From JAWWPY01 sp036394075 (GTDB taxonomy: Bacteria; Actinomycetota; Actinomycetes; Streptosporangiales; Streptosporangiaceae), in the NCBI GenBank assembly GCA_036394075.1, contig DASWFT010000495.1, positions 1 through 20,764 on the forward strand: a stretch of 20,764 nucleotides of DNA. Direction: 5' to 3'. Numbering within the stretch: position 1 is the stretch's first letter; every line of letters starts with the position of its first letter. Position numbers and translations under genes: made by a program. Of this stretch, positions 6,463-13,238 are shown in pieces. Below the pieces are notes generated by a model that saw nothing but the letters and a program-made list of their open reading frames with translations, did not search any database and had not been told where the DNA came from.

Positions 6463-8325
6463 GTGGACATACGACGACACGCGGCTCCGGCTGACCTGAT
6501 CTTCACCGGCGGGCCGGTTTACACGGCGGACGCGGCTCGGCGGAGCATGGTCGCGGCCTCCCCGGCTGGCATGGGTAGTGGTGATCGGCCGGGTGGCGGT
6601 GATCGGCCGGATGGCGGTGACGGCCCGCCGGCCGACGCCGTGGCGGTGCGCGACGGCAGGATCATGGCGGTCGGCGGCGCCCGCGAGATCCGGGACCTGG
6701 CTGGCCCGCGGACCGAGGTGGTGGACCTGCGGGGCCGGGCGCTGCTGCCCGGGTTCCAGGACGCGCACGTGCACCCGGCGTTCGCCGGGGTGACCATGCT
6801 CCGCTGCGACCTCACCGATGCGGCCGGCGCCGACGAGGCACTGGCGGTGATCGCCGGCTACGCCCGCGCGCACCCGGACCAGGAGTGGATCTCGGGCAGC
6901 GGCTGGCGGATGGAGTGGTTCGCGGGCGGAACGCCGTCCCGTGAGTTGCTCGACACCGCGGTCGGCGGGCGGCCTGCCTACCTCACCAACCGGGACGGCC
7001 ATGGCGCCTGGGTCAGCTCCCGCGCCCTCGACCTGGCCGGCCTGGACGCCGCTACCCCGGATCCGCCCGACGGCCGGGTCGAGCGGACGGCCGATGGCAC
7101 GCCACAGGGCACGCTGCACGAGGGTGCGGCCACCCTGGTGGGGCGGCTGGTGCCGGCGGCCTCCCTCGATGAGCGGCTGGCCGGGCTGCTGCTGGCCCAG
7201 CGGCATATGCACTCCCTCGGGATCACCGCATGGCAGGACGCGATCGTCGGGGACTACCTGGGCCACGCCGACCCGCTGCCGGTCTACCTGGCCGCCGCGG
7301 CGGCCGGCCGGCTCACCGCGCGGGTGGAGGGCGCCCTCTGGTGGGACCGCGGCCGCGGCGGCGAGCAACTAGCTGACCTGCTCACCCGCCGGGAACTCGC
7401 CCGCCGGGAGGCGCACCGCCCAGGATCAGGCGAGCCAGGATCAGGCGAGCCAGGATCAGGCGAGCCAGGATCGGGCGAGCTGGGATCGGGCGGGGCGGAA
7501 TCGGGCCGGGCGGGCCGGTTCCAGGCGAACACCGTGAAGATCATGCAGGACGGGGTGGCCGAGAACTTCACCGCCGGCATGATCGAGGACTACCTGGACG
7601 GGTGCGGCCGCCAGACCGGCAACCGCGGCATGTCCTACGTGGACCCGCAGGAACTGCGCGAGCACGTCACCCGCCTCGACGCGGAACGATTCGGCGTGCA
7701 CTTCCACGCGATCGGTGACCGGGCCGTGCGGGAGGCGCTGGACGCCGTCGCCGCCGCGCGGAACGCGAACGGCCCGACCCCGGGCCGCCATCACATCGCG
7801 CACCTGCAGGTGGTGCACGGCGATGACATCCCGCGGTTCCGCGAACTGGGCGTGACCGCGAACATGCAGGCCCTCTGGGCCACGCATGAGCCGCAGATGG
7901 ATGACCTGACCATCCCGTTCCTCGGCGCGGAGCGAGCGGTGCGCCAATACCCGTTCGGTGACCTGCTGCGCTCGGGTGCAATGCTGGCCGCGGGCAGCGA
8001 CTGGGCGGTGAGCAGCGCCAACCCGCTGTGGGGAATCCACACCGCAGTGACCAGGACGCTTCCGCCGGGCGCAGGCGAGCCCGCGGCCGAACCGCTGCTG
8101 CCCGGCCAGGCGCTCAGTCTCGGCGCCGCGCTGGCCGCCTACACGGCCGGGTCGGCGTACGTGAACAACCTGGACCAGACCGGGGCCATCGAGCCGGGCA
8201 GGCTCGCCGACCTGATCGTGGTCGACCGGGACCCGTTCGCCGGGCCGGCCGGGAAGATCGGCGCCACCACGGTGCTGCTCACCTACGTCGGAGGGGAGCG
8301 GGTGCACGCTGCCGACTCCGCGTAG
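6463..8325 (+). CDS. YtcJ-like metal-dependent amidohydrolase with repeat insertions
   Basis: A 620-residue amidohydrolase of the Amidohydro_3/YtcJ group, acting on an unidentified C-N bond. The N-terminal beta-sandwich motif LIFTGGPVYTAD is followed by VVDLRGRALLPGFQDAHVHP with the HxH metal pair at His102/His104. Further elements are KIMQDGV, HFHAIGDRAVREALDA, HHIAHLQVVH, GSDWAVSSANP and the closing sandwich strands GRLADLIVVDRDPF, so all expected segments are present. Two in-frame low-complexity insertions interrupt it: a Gly/Asp-rich stretch between the first strands (6580-6625) and a GSGEP pentapeptide repeat (7420-7509). The second falls in a probable surface loop before KIMQDGV. GTG 6463 is the likely start; the ribosome site is weak (GGGGGAG about 15 nt upstream or AGGTG closer in). 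It is followed 28 bp later by the aldo/keto reductase. Confidence 0.9.
   Translation: MDIRRHAAPADLIFTGGPVYTADAARRSMVAASPAGMGSGDRPGGGDRPDGGDGPPADAVAVRDGRIMAVGGAREIRDLAGPRTEVVDLRGRALLPGFQDAHVHPAFAGVTMLRCDLTDAAGADEALAVIAGYARAHPDQEWISGSGWRMEWFAGGTPSRELLDTAVGGRPAYLTNRDGHGAWVSSRALDLAGLDAATPDPPDGRVERTADGTPQGTLHEGAATLVGRLVPAASLDERLAGLLLAQRHMHSLGITAWQDAIVGDYLGHADPLPVYLAAAAAGRLTARVEGALWWDRGRGGEQLADLLTRRELARREAHRPGSGEPGSGEPGSGEPGSGELGSGGAESGRAGRFQANTVKIMQDGVAENFTAGMIEDYLDGCGRQTGNRGMSYVDPQELREHVTRLDAERFGVHFHAIGDRAVREALDAVAAARNANGPTPGRHHIAHLQVVHGDDIPRFRELGVTANMQALWATHEPQMDDLTIPFLGAERAVRQYPFGDLLRSGAMLAAGSDWAVSSANPLWGIHTAVTRTLPPGAGEPAAEPLLPGQALSLGAALAAYTAGSAYVNNLDQTGAIEPGRLADLIVVDRDPFAGPAGKIGATTVLLTYVGGERVHAADSA
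6580..6625 (+). repeat. 18-bp tandem repeat inside the amidohydrolase gene
   Basis: Two near-identical 18-bp units (6580-6597 and 6598-6615, one mismatch) plus a partial third unit to 6625. They are in frame and encode GDRPGG, GDRPDG and GDGP. They sit in a loop between N-terminal sandwich strands. Confidence 0.8.
7420..7509 (+). repeat. 15-bp tandem repeat (GSGEP) inside the amidohydrolase gene
   Basis: Six consecutive 15-bp units. Units 1-3 (7420-7464) are identical (CCAGGATCAGGCGAG), unit 4 has one change, and units 5-6 are progressively more diverged. Each encodes roughly PGSGE, so the frame is kept whatever the copy number. The decay from left to right suggests expansion at the left end. 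Confidence 0.9.
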
Positions 8326-8353
8326 GGGTCGGCCCGGGCGTAACGTTGTAATC

Positions 8354-9358
8354 ATGGAGAGGATCACGCTCGACCGGATACCACTGGGCCGGGGCGGGCC
8401 GCAGGTGTCCAGGGCCGGGCTCGGCCTGATGGGCATGTCCGGGATCTACGGGCCGGCGGACGACGCGGAGAGCATCGCCACCATCCGGTCCGCCCTGGAC
8501 GCGGGGATCACCCTGCTTGATACCGGCGATTTCTACGGCATGGGGCATAACGAGATGCTGCTGCGCGACGCGCTGCGCGGCGTGCCCCGCGACAGCGTGT
8601 TCATTCAGGTCAAATTCGGCGCGCAACGCGACCCCGGTGGTGCTTTCGTCGGCTACGACGCCAGCCCCCCTGCGGTAAAGACCTCCCTGGCCTACTCCCT
8701 GCGCCGGCTCGGCACCGACTACGTCGACCTCTACCAGCCTGCGCGGCTGGATCCCGCGGTGCCGATCGAGGAGACCGTCGGCGCGGTCGCGGAGATGATT
8801 GACGCCGGATATGTTCGTTATGTCGGATTGTCCGAAGCGGGGGCGCAGACCATCCGCCGGGCGCAGGCGGCCCATCCCATCACCGCCCTGCAGATAGAGT
8901 ATTCGCTGATGAGCCGGGGTATCGAAGGTGAGATCCTGCCCACCGTGCGCGAGCTCGGCATCGGCGTGACGGCCTATGGCATCCTGTCCCGCGGCCTGCT
9001 GAGCACCGACACGGCCCGGCTGGGAGCCGGCGACCCGCGGCGCCGCTTCCCCCGGTTCCACGACGGGAACCTGGAACGCAACCTCGGCCTGCTCGGGGCG
9101 CTCGAGAAGATCGCGCAGCAGCGGGGCGCGACCACCGCCCAGTTGGCCATCGCGTGGGTCCTGTCCCGGGGCAGCGACATCGTCCCGCTGATCGGCACCA
9201 AGCGGCGGGACCGGCTGGCCGAGGCGCTCGCCGCCTTCGACCTGACCCTCACCGCCGACGAGCTCGCGGCCATCGAGGACGCCATCCCGGCGGGCGAAGT
9301 GGCCGGCGACCGCTACGACGCGCCTCAGATGGCCGCGCTGGACAGCGAGCAGCGTTGA
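8354..9358 (+). CDS. Aldo/keto reductase family oxidoreductase
   Basis: A 334-residue NADPH-dependent TIM-barrel oxidoreductase of the AKR superfamily. LLDTGDFYG carries the catalytic Asp56 and Tyr61, and VKFG carries Lys87. The usual catalytic His lies in a DLYQxHRxDP context; here the segment is DLYQPARLDP, so the His position is Ala130. I recall this substitution from other actinobacterial AKRs, so it may define a subgroup rather than a defect. The C-terminus has the coenzyme-phosphate site LIGTKRRDRLAEAL. The ATG at 8354 has no clear ribosome site. A TAACGT hexamer at 8341-8346 is spaced as a -10 box for a leaderless transcript beginning near the ATG; that is inference. It converges with the acetamidase gene, whose stop is 6 bp away. 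Confidence 0.92.
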   Translation: MERITLDRIPLGRGGPQVSRAGLGLMGMSGIYGPADDAESIATIRSALDAGITLLDTGDFYGMGHNEMLLRDALRGVPRDSVFIQVKFGAQRDPGGAFVGYDASPPAVKTSLAYSLRRLGTDYVDLYQPARLDPAVPIEETVGAVAEMIDAGYVRYVGLSEAGAQTIRRAQAAHPITALQIEYSLMSRGIEGEILPTVRELGIGVTAYGILSRGLLSTDTARLGAGDPRRRFPRFHDGNLERNLGLLGALEKIAQQRGATTAQLAIAWVLSRGSDIVPLIGTKRRDRLAEALAAFDLTLTADELAAIEDAIPAGEVAGDRYDAPQMAALDSEQR

Positions 9359-9364
9359 GCGGCG

Positions 9365-10381
9365 CTAGGCCCCCCGGTAGGAGTCGGCGAATGCGCTGAG
9401 GCGCGCGTGGGCGCTGTCCATGGCGTCCGCCGCGGGCAGATAGCGCTTGGGCATCTTCGCCACGCTCGTGTAGTTCGGGTCGCAGACGTTCGCCAGCGGG
9501 GACTCGACGGCCTGGGTGACCAGCTGATAGGCGTCCAGAACGTCCAGCCCGTAGTCGCCGGCCAGCCACTGCACCATGTCGTGCTGCGCGATGCGGAACG
9601 CGTCCTCCAGGGGGCGGGCGGAGCCAGCCGACATGATGTGCGTGTCTGACTCCAGCCGGGGCCACGGGCATGTCCTGCCCTTGACCAGATCGACCGCGAG
9701 GACCGTGTTCATCGCTGTCTCCACGGCGACGCCGCAGGTCTCGCCCTCGCCCTGGCGGGCGTGGCCGTCGCCCAGCGAGAAGAGCGCGCCTTCGACGTTG
9801 ACGCCCAGGTAGCAGGTGACCCCGGCGCGCATCTCCGGCGTGTCCATGTTGCCGCCGAACGCGTCGGGCACCAGGGCGCTACGCACCTCCAGGTTGGCGG
9901 GCGCGACACCGACCGTTCCGTGCATCGGGTTCAGCGGCAGGTCCACCGAGAAGTCACCCCGGCGGGCGGTGAACCGGCATGTCCCCTGCGCCCGGTCAAA
10001 CTGCCATAGCCAAACGATCTCCGGCAGCGGGTCATGGAGCAGTGCCGTGGCGTGGGTGGCACTCAGCGCGCCGAACAGCGGGACGGTGGTGGACGCGCCC
10101 CAGTCCCTGGCCGGCTCGATAGACACGAAATGGACGGCCAGGGTGTCGCCGGGTTCGGCGCCCTCGATGTAGAACGGGCCGGTCTGCGGGTTCAGGTAGG
10201 GGAACTCGCAGACCTCCGAGACCAGGTCGGTCTCGCTGCGCACCCGGCCGGCGAAGCAGTCCTCGGTGAACACCTCCAGCACGGCCGGGGGCCGGATCCG
10301 GGCCAGCGGCGGCGCCCCGCCGAACGTCCATGCGTACTGACCGGGCGTCGGCCGGAAGGTGCTGACCTGCAGGTCACTCAT
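9365..10381 (-). CDS. Acetamidase/formamidase family amidohydrolase
   Basis: A 338-residue cytoplasmic enzyme of the FmdA/AmdA family, hydrolysing short amides to acid plus ammonia. Supporting segments are GPFYIEGAEPGDTLAVHF, NPMHGTVGVAP, GGNMDTPEMRAGVTCYLGVNVEGALFSLGDGHARQGEGE (given as two adjacent family blocks, with metal-ligand Asp and His in GDGHARQG) and VVxT-type C-terminal helices. The start ATG 10381 overlaps the stop of the upstream 36-codon ORF (ATGA) and has GGGAG 7-8 nt upstream, supplied by the end of the dispersed repeat. It is the last gene of the operon that begins with the APC permease. Context suggests hydrolysis of a substrate the permease imports; the substrate is unknown. 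Confidence 0.92.
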   Translation of the reverse strand: MSDLQVSTFRPTPGQYAWTFGGAPPLARIRPPAVLEVFTEDCFAGRVRSETDLVSEVCEFPYLNPQTGPFYIEGAEPGDTLAVHFVSIEPARDWGASTTVPLFGALSATHATALLHDPLPEIVWLWQFDRAQGTCRFTARRGDFSVDLPLNPMHGTVGVAPANLEVRSALVPDAFGGNMDTPEMRAGVTCYLGVNVEGALFSLGDGHARQGEGETCGVAVETAMNTVLAVDLVKGRTCPWPRLESDTHIMSAGSARPLEDAFRIAQHDMVQWLAGDYGLDVLDAYQLVTQAVESPLANVCDPNYTSVAKMPKRYLPAADAMDSAHARLSAFADSYRGA

Positions 10382-10488
10382 GCTGTGTCTCCCGCTCGCT
10401 TTCGGGGCGCTTGGAGGTGCCGCCTTCCCTCGTCGCTCGTTCCTCGCTCCTCAGTCCAGGCAGCACCGCGCCCCGCCAGCTCGCTCAT
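10378..10488 (-). CDS. 36-codon linker ORF between permease and acetamidase, repeat-encoded
   Basis: A small ORF that begins with ATG 10488, overlapping the permease stop (ATGA), and ends with TGA at 10380-10378, overlapping the acetamidase start (ATGA). It encodes 36 residues, highly charged and Arg/Glu-rich, starting MSELAGRGAAWTEERGTSD and ending RAGDTA. It has no hydrophobic segment and no known domain. The peptide matches the N-terminal extension of the IMPase protein (VSEPEGRGAAWTEEGR). A weak GGAAGA ribosome site lies about 9-11 nt upstream. It may serve only to carry ribosomes across the repeat so that the acetamidase start stays coupled; whether a stable peptide accumulates cannot be judged. 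Confidence 0.5.
   Translation of the reverse strand: MSELAGRGAAWTEERGTSDEGRRHLQAPRKRAGDTA
10378..10488 (-). repeat. Dispersed intercistronic repeat, copy 2
   Basis: This is the inverted copy of the element at 2379-2503, with identity highest at 10447-10474 and 10422-10438. It fills the entire spacer between permease stop and acetamidase start. Relative to transcription it has the same orientation as copy 1 and also begins at the overlapping start codon. Unlike copy 1 it ends in a TGA that overlaps the next ATG, and it lacks the internal 11-bp tandem duplication. Confidence 0.85.
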
Positions 10489-11957
10489 GTTTCGTATTCT
10501 TCCAGTGGGTCCAGATGCACGAGCCCGACCTCGATGACCCGCCGCGGGTCATGCCGGTACAGGTAGACCAGGTAGATCACGCCCAGGATCATGAACCCGG
10601 CGACCCCGGGGCCCATGTAGGAGTACGGGGGCGCCAGCGGGGCCACGAACGAGAACACCTTGATGCCCGCGGCCGTGAGCCAGGCCGGGACGAACGTGGC
10701 GATGCCCAGCACCGGCAGGATCAGGTGCAGCAGGGGGTTGAAGCCGCTGCCCCGCCGCGCGAAGAAGCCGATGCAGGCGGCGTTCATCAGGATGTAGATC
10801 GCGACCAGGACGATGACGAGGGCCGTGGCGACCATGACGAAGGCGGTCACCGGGTCGTAGCTGAGGCCGAGGCCGAGGGTCACCGCGACGGTCACGACGA
10901 AGGCGGTCACGATGGCCACGGCCGGGGAACGGTGTTTGGCGTTCACCTGCGCCAGGAAGCGCGGGAAGGCGCCGATCCGCCCCATCGCGTACGCGGTGCG
11001 GCTGGACACGTTCACGCCGGCGTTCGCGTTGGCGATGGTGGAGTTGACGATCGCGAGGAACACGAAGAACCAGAAGATCCCGTAGAGCGATCGGGCCAGG
11101 CCGACCCAGGATGCGGCGCCCGTGCCGGTGGTGAAGCTAGTGAACCGGGCCGGCCCGTACGCGACGTCCACGGCGTACGTGGTGAACACGTAGAGCGCGC
11201 CGATGAGCAGGGTGGCCAGCATTATCGCCCGCGGGATGGTGCGCCTCGGATTCCGGGCTTCCTCGGCGAGGGGAGCGGCGCCCTCGAACCCGCCGAAGGC
11301 CAGAATCGTGTACACCGATCCGCCGATCACCCCCGAGATGCCGCGGAACCCGGGCGGGGTGTACTTGGTCGTGAAGACGCTGAGGGTGTTGTGGCTGCCC
11401 GCGTGCACCAGCAGGAAGATCGCGAGGACGAGGAAGACCCCGATCTCGAACACGCCCAGGACGGTGCCCAGCCCGGCTGACGTGCGGATGCCGTAGAAGC
11501 CGGCCGCGAGCACGATCAGGGCGCCGAGCAGCGCCCACGGCCACCACAGGCTCGCCGGGTAGCCACTGAACTCGGCGTTGATCGTGGCGGCGGTGGTGAA
11601 GCCGAGTTGCAGCAGCACCAGCGGCGGGATCAGGAACCCGACCAGCACGTACCCCCAGGCGACCAGGAAGCCGATGGAGGGATGCAGGCCGCGGGCGGCG
11701 TAGGTCGCCAGCGACCCGGCGGACGGCATCTCCCGGGCCAGCAGGCCGATGCTCGACGCGCAGAAGAGGCACGCGATCAAGGCGAAGATGACGGCGAGCG
11801 GCAGGGATCCGCCGGCGAACGCGACACCGGCCGGGATCGACGCGGCGATGGCGGCGCCCGGCGCCATATCGGTGACGCTCTGGAAGAGGACCTCGCGCAG
11901 CCCGATCGCGTCGCGCCGAAGTCCTGGCGCGGCCGTGGCCGTCGTCTTTGCCGCCAT
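10485..11957 (-). CDS. APC-family amino acid/amide permease
   Basis: A 490-residue integral membrane transporter with about 12 hydrophobic segments. It is recognised as amino acid-polyamine-organocation (APC) superfamily from the N-terminal FQSVTDMAPGAAIAASIPAG (unwound TM1 region), EMPSAGSLATYAARGL in TM2-3, FGGFEGAAPLAEEARNPRR at TM6-loop, and RIGAFPRFLAQVNAKHRSPA in the TM8-9 loop. ATG 11957 has a GGAGG site 5-6 nt upstream (GGAGGCGGCC). The stop overlaps the ATG of the 36-codon ORF, so permease, small ORF and acetamidase are expected on one message. The short acidic tail (LEEYET) is cytoplasmic. The substrate is not decidable; the amidase partner suggests an amide, urea derivative or amino acid. 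Confidence 0.93.
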   Translation of the reverse strand: MAAKTTATAAPGLRRDAIGLREVLFQSVTDMAPGAAIAASIPAGVAFAGGSLPLAVIFALIACLFCASSIGLLAREMPSAGSLATYAARGLHPSIGFLVAWGYVLVGFLIPPLVLLQLGFTTAATINAEFSGYPASLWWPWALLGALIVLAAGFYGIRTSAGLGTVLGVFEIGVFLVLAIFLLVHAGSHNTLSVFTTKYTPPGFRGISGVIGGSVYTILAFGGFEGAAPLAEEARNPRRTIPRAIMLATLLIGALYVFTTYAVDVAYGPARFTSFTTGTGAASWVGLARSLYGIFWFFVFLAIVNSTIANANAGVNVSSRTAYAMGRIGAFPRFLAQVNAKHRSPAVAIVTAFVVTVAVTLGLGLSYDPVTAFVMVATALVIVLVAIYILMNAACIGFFARRGSGFNPLLHLILPVLGIATFVPAWLTAAGIKVFSFVAPLAPPYSYMGPGVAGFMILGVIYLVYLYRHDPRRVIEVGLVHLDPLEEYET

Positions 11958-12059
11958 GGCCGCCTCCGATGTCGTGATGCCGCTCCTGCCCGGATGGTCT
12001 CACGGCGGATGGCGGCCATGGCAGGCCCAAACATGCTCGGCATGCGGGACAATCGCGGC

Positions 12060-12536
12060 ATGCGTGGCGACAGGCCCGAACCCGGCGGAACTCGCCGGGA
12101 TCCGCTCGGGGACCTCAGGGAGCGGCTCGCGCGGCTGCCGGCCGGCCATCCATCGTCGCCGGACTACCGCCCGGCTCAGGAAAGCGGCGGGGAGGGCGCC
12201 CGTGGCGAAGCCAGCGACCGGGGCGGGGCAGGCGACCGGGGCGAGGCAGGAGTCCTGGCCGGGGGTGACGAAGGCCTGGCCGGTGACGAAGGCCTGGCCG
12301 GGGATGACGGAGCGGCGGGAGAGGGTACGGCGGACCGTGACCGGGGGGCGGACAGGCCGCACCAGCGTGGTGCCGCGCGGCCGGAGGGCGGCGGCCTGAA
12401 CCGTCCTGGCCAGTCCCCGTCACGGCCCCCGGATTCCGGGCTGTCGCAGGGCGGCGAGCCGTACCGGCCATGGTTTTCCCCTGGCGACGAGCCGGAACTG
12501 TGGTTCAGCCCGGATTCCGGTGACCGTTCTGGCTGA
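12060..12536 (+). CDS. Hypothetical Gly/Asp-rich protein with LRERLARLPAGHPSSPDY motif
   Basis: A protein of about 158 residues, likely real because its N-terminal block (LRERLARLPAGHPSSPDY) resembles a small conserved actinobacterial family I recall (LPPGHPSSPY). It has no assigned function and no signal peptide or membrane helix. The middle is low-complexity, with tandem GDEGLA units encoded by an 18-bp repeat; the C-terminus has a duplicated WFSP tetrapeptide (PWFSPGDEPELWFSPDSG). The start is ambiguous among in-frame ATGs at 12033, 12042 and 12060, and none has a strong ribosome site. It diverges from the permease gene, and its 3' end overlaps that of the FHA gene by 32 bp on the opposite strand. 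The chance that this is a spurious GC-rich frame is real but reduced by the motif. Confidence 0.6.
   Translation: MRGDRPEPGGTRRDPLGDLRERLARLPAGHPSSPDYRPAQESGGEGARGEASDRGGAGDRGEAGVLAGGDEGLAGDEGLAGDDGAAGEGTADRDRGADRPHQRGAARPEGGGLNRPGQSPSRPPDSGLSQGGEPYRPWFSPGDEPELWFSPDSGDRSG
12264..12317 (+). repeat. 18-bp tandem repeat in the hypothetical gene
   Basis: Two perfect 18-bp units (12264-12281 and 12282-12299; GGTGACGAAGGCCTGGCC), then a diverged third (12300-12317). It is in frame, encoding GDEGLA, GDEGLA, GDDGAA. It has the same unit length as the repeat at 6580 but an unrelated sequence. Confidence 0.85.
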
Positions 12537-13143
12537 ACTCCTCGGGGTCGCGCCACTGGCGGGGCAGCGAGACCTCGGCGGTGACGTCGCCGGCGAGCCG
12601 GACGCTGTCCCCGTCGGCGAGGCGCGCCTCCATTCCCGGCAGCACCCTGTCGCCGTTGACGAAGGTCCCGTTGGTCGACCGCTCGTCCCGGATCGTCGCG
12701 CGGCCTGCGTCGCTGACGGTAACCGTTGCGTGACGTCGTGACACGTTGTCGTAGTCCGCGAAAGCCGCCGCCACGAGGGACTCCTCCGGATCGCGGCCGA
12801 GTACGAGCGAGGTTCCGGCGGGGACCTCGACGTTGCCGGTCGGGAACGACAGCCGGAGCACCACCGGCGAGATGACCCCGGTCGGCTGCGGCAGTGTCTG
12901 CCCGCACATCACGCAGAGCACTGAGGACGGCTCGCGAATGGCCGCGCCACAGTGCGGGCAGGCGGAGGGGCCCTCCGATGCAGCGGCGGCACTGTCGCGG
13001 CGGAGGTACTCCTGCATGACCGTCGGCGGGGTGGCCGGCTCGTTCAGCGGACGATCCCTGGGCAGGTTGGCACCGCAGGTGAAGCAGATAAGATCGTCCT
13101 GCTGGACCTCAGCGGCACAGGCAGGGCAGGTCAGGGTCGCCAT
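12505..13143 (-). CDS. FHA-domain protein with two N-terminal zinc ribbons
   Basis: A 212-residue cytoplasmic phosphothreonine-binding protein. Two zinc ribbons lie at the N-terminus: CPAC...CFTC (Cys6, 9, 20, 23) and CPHC...CVMC (Cys62, 65, 77, 80). The FHA domain (about 95-200) has the conserved G116-R117, SRRH (135-138) and STNGTFVNG (156-164) signatures that form the phosphopeptide-binding loops. It would be a reader of Ser/Thr phosphorylation, possibly of a kinase elsewhere, since the kinase-like protein in this window looks inactive. ATG 13143 has GGAGG about 6 nt upstream. It is divergent from the acyl-CoA dehydrogenase gene (95 bp between starts) and convergent with and overlapping the hypothetical gene at 12060-12536. 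Confidence 0.93.
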   Translation of the reverse strand: MATLTCPACAAEVQQDDLICFTCGANLPRDRPLNEPATPPTVMQEYLRRDSAAAASEGPSACPHCGAAIREPSSVLCVMCGQTLPQPTGVISPVVLRLSFPTGNVEVPAGTSLVLGRDPEESLVAAAFADYDNVSRRHATVTVSDAGRATIRDERSTNGTFVNGDRVLPGMEARLADGDSVRLAGDVTAEVSLPRQWRDPEEFSQNGHRNPG

Positions 13144-13238
13144 GTCGTCCTCCGGGACGGCGGCAGTGAGTGTCCACTGAGCCTAACGTGCGCGGCGGGG
13201 CACGGGTGCCCAAGCCATAGTGCCAGTAGCATAAAAGG
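13144..13238 (+). promoter_or_regulatory. Divergent promoter region; possible leaderless start for the acyl-CoA dehydrogenase
   Basis: A 95-bp spacer between divergent genes. A TAGCAT hexamer at 13227-13232 fits a -10 element with its last T 7 nt before the GTG at 13239, the spacing expected of a leaderless transcript. No Shine-Dalgarno precedes that GTG, which agrees. No good -35 is visible. Confidence 0.3.

Noticed and set aside
5605..7368. 587-codon minus-strand open frame opposite the phosphoesterase and amidohydrolase
   Set aside because: Antisense shadow in high-GC DNA; no domain, and both strands cannot hold such motif-rich coding.
7420..7509. CRISPR-like array
   Set aside because: The repeats are contiguous 15-bp units with no spacers and lie in frame inside an enzyme gene.
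10359..11480. 373-codon + strand frame across the acetamidase/permease operon
   Set aside because: Composition is Arg/Gly/Asp/His-rich shadow sequence antisense to clear enzyme and transporter genes.
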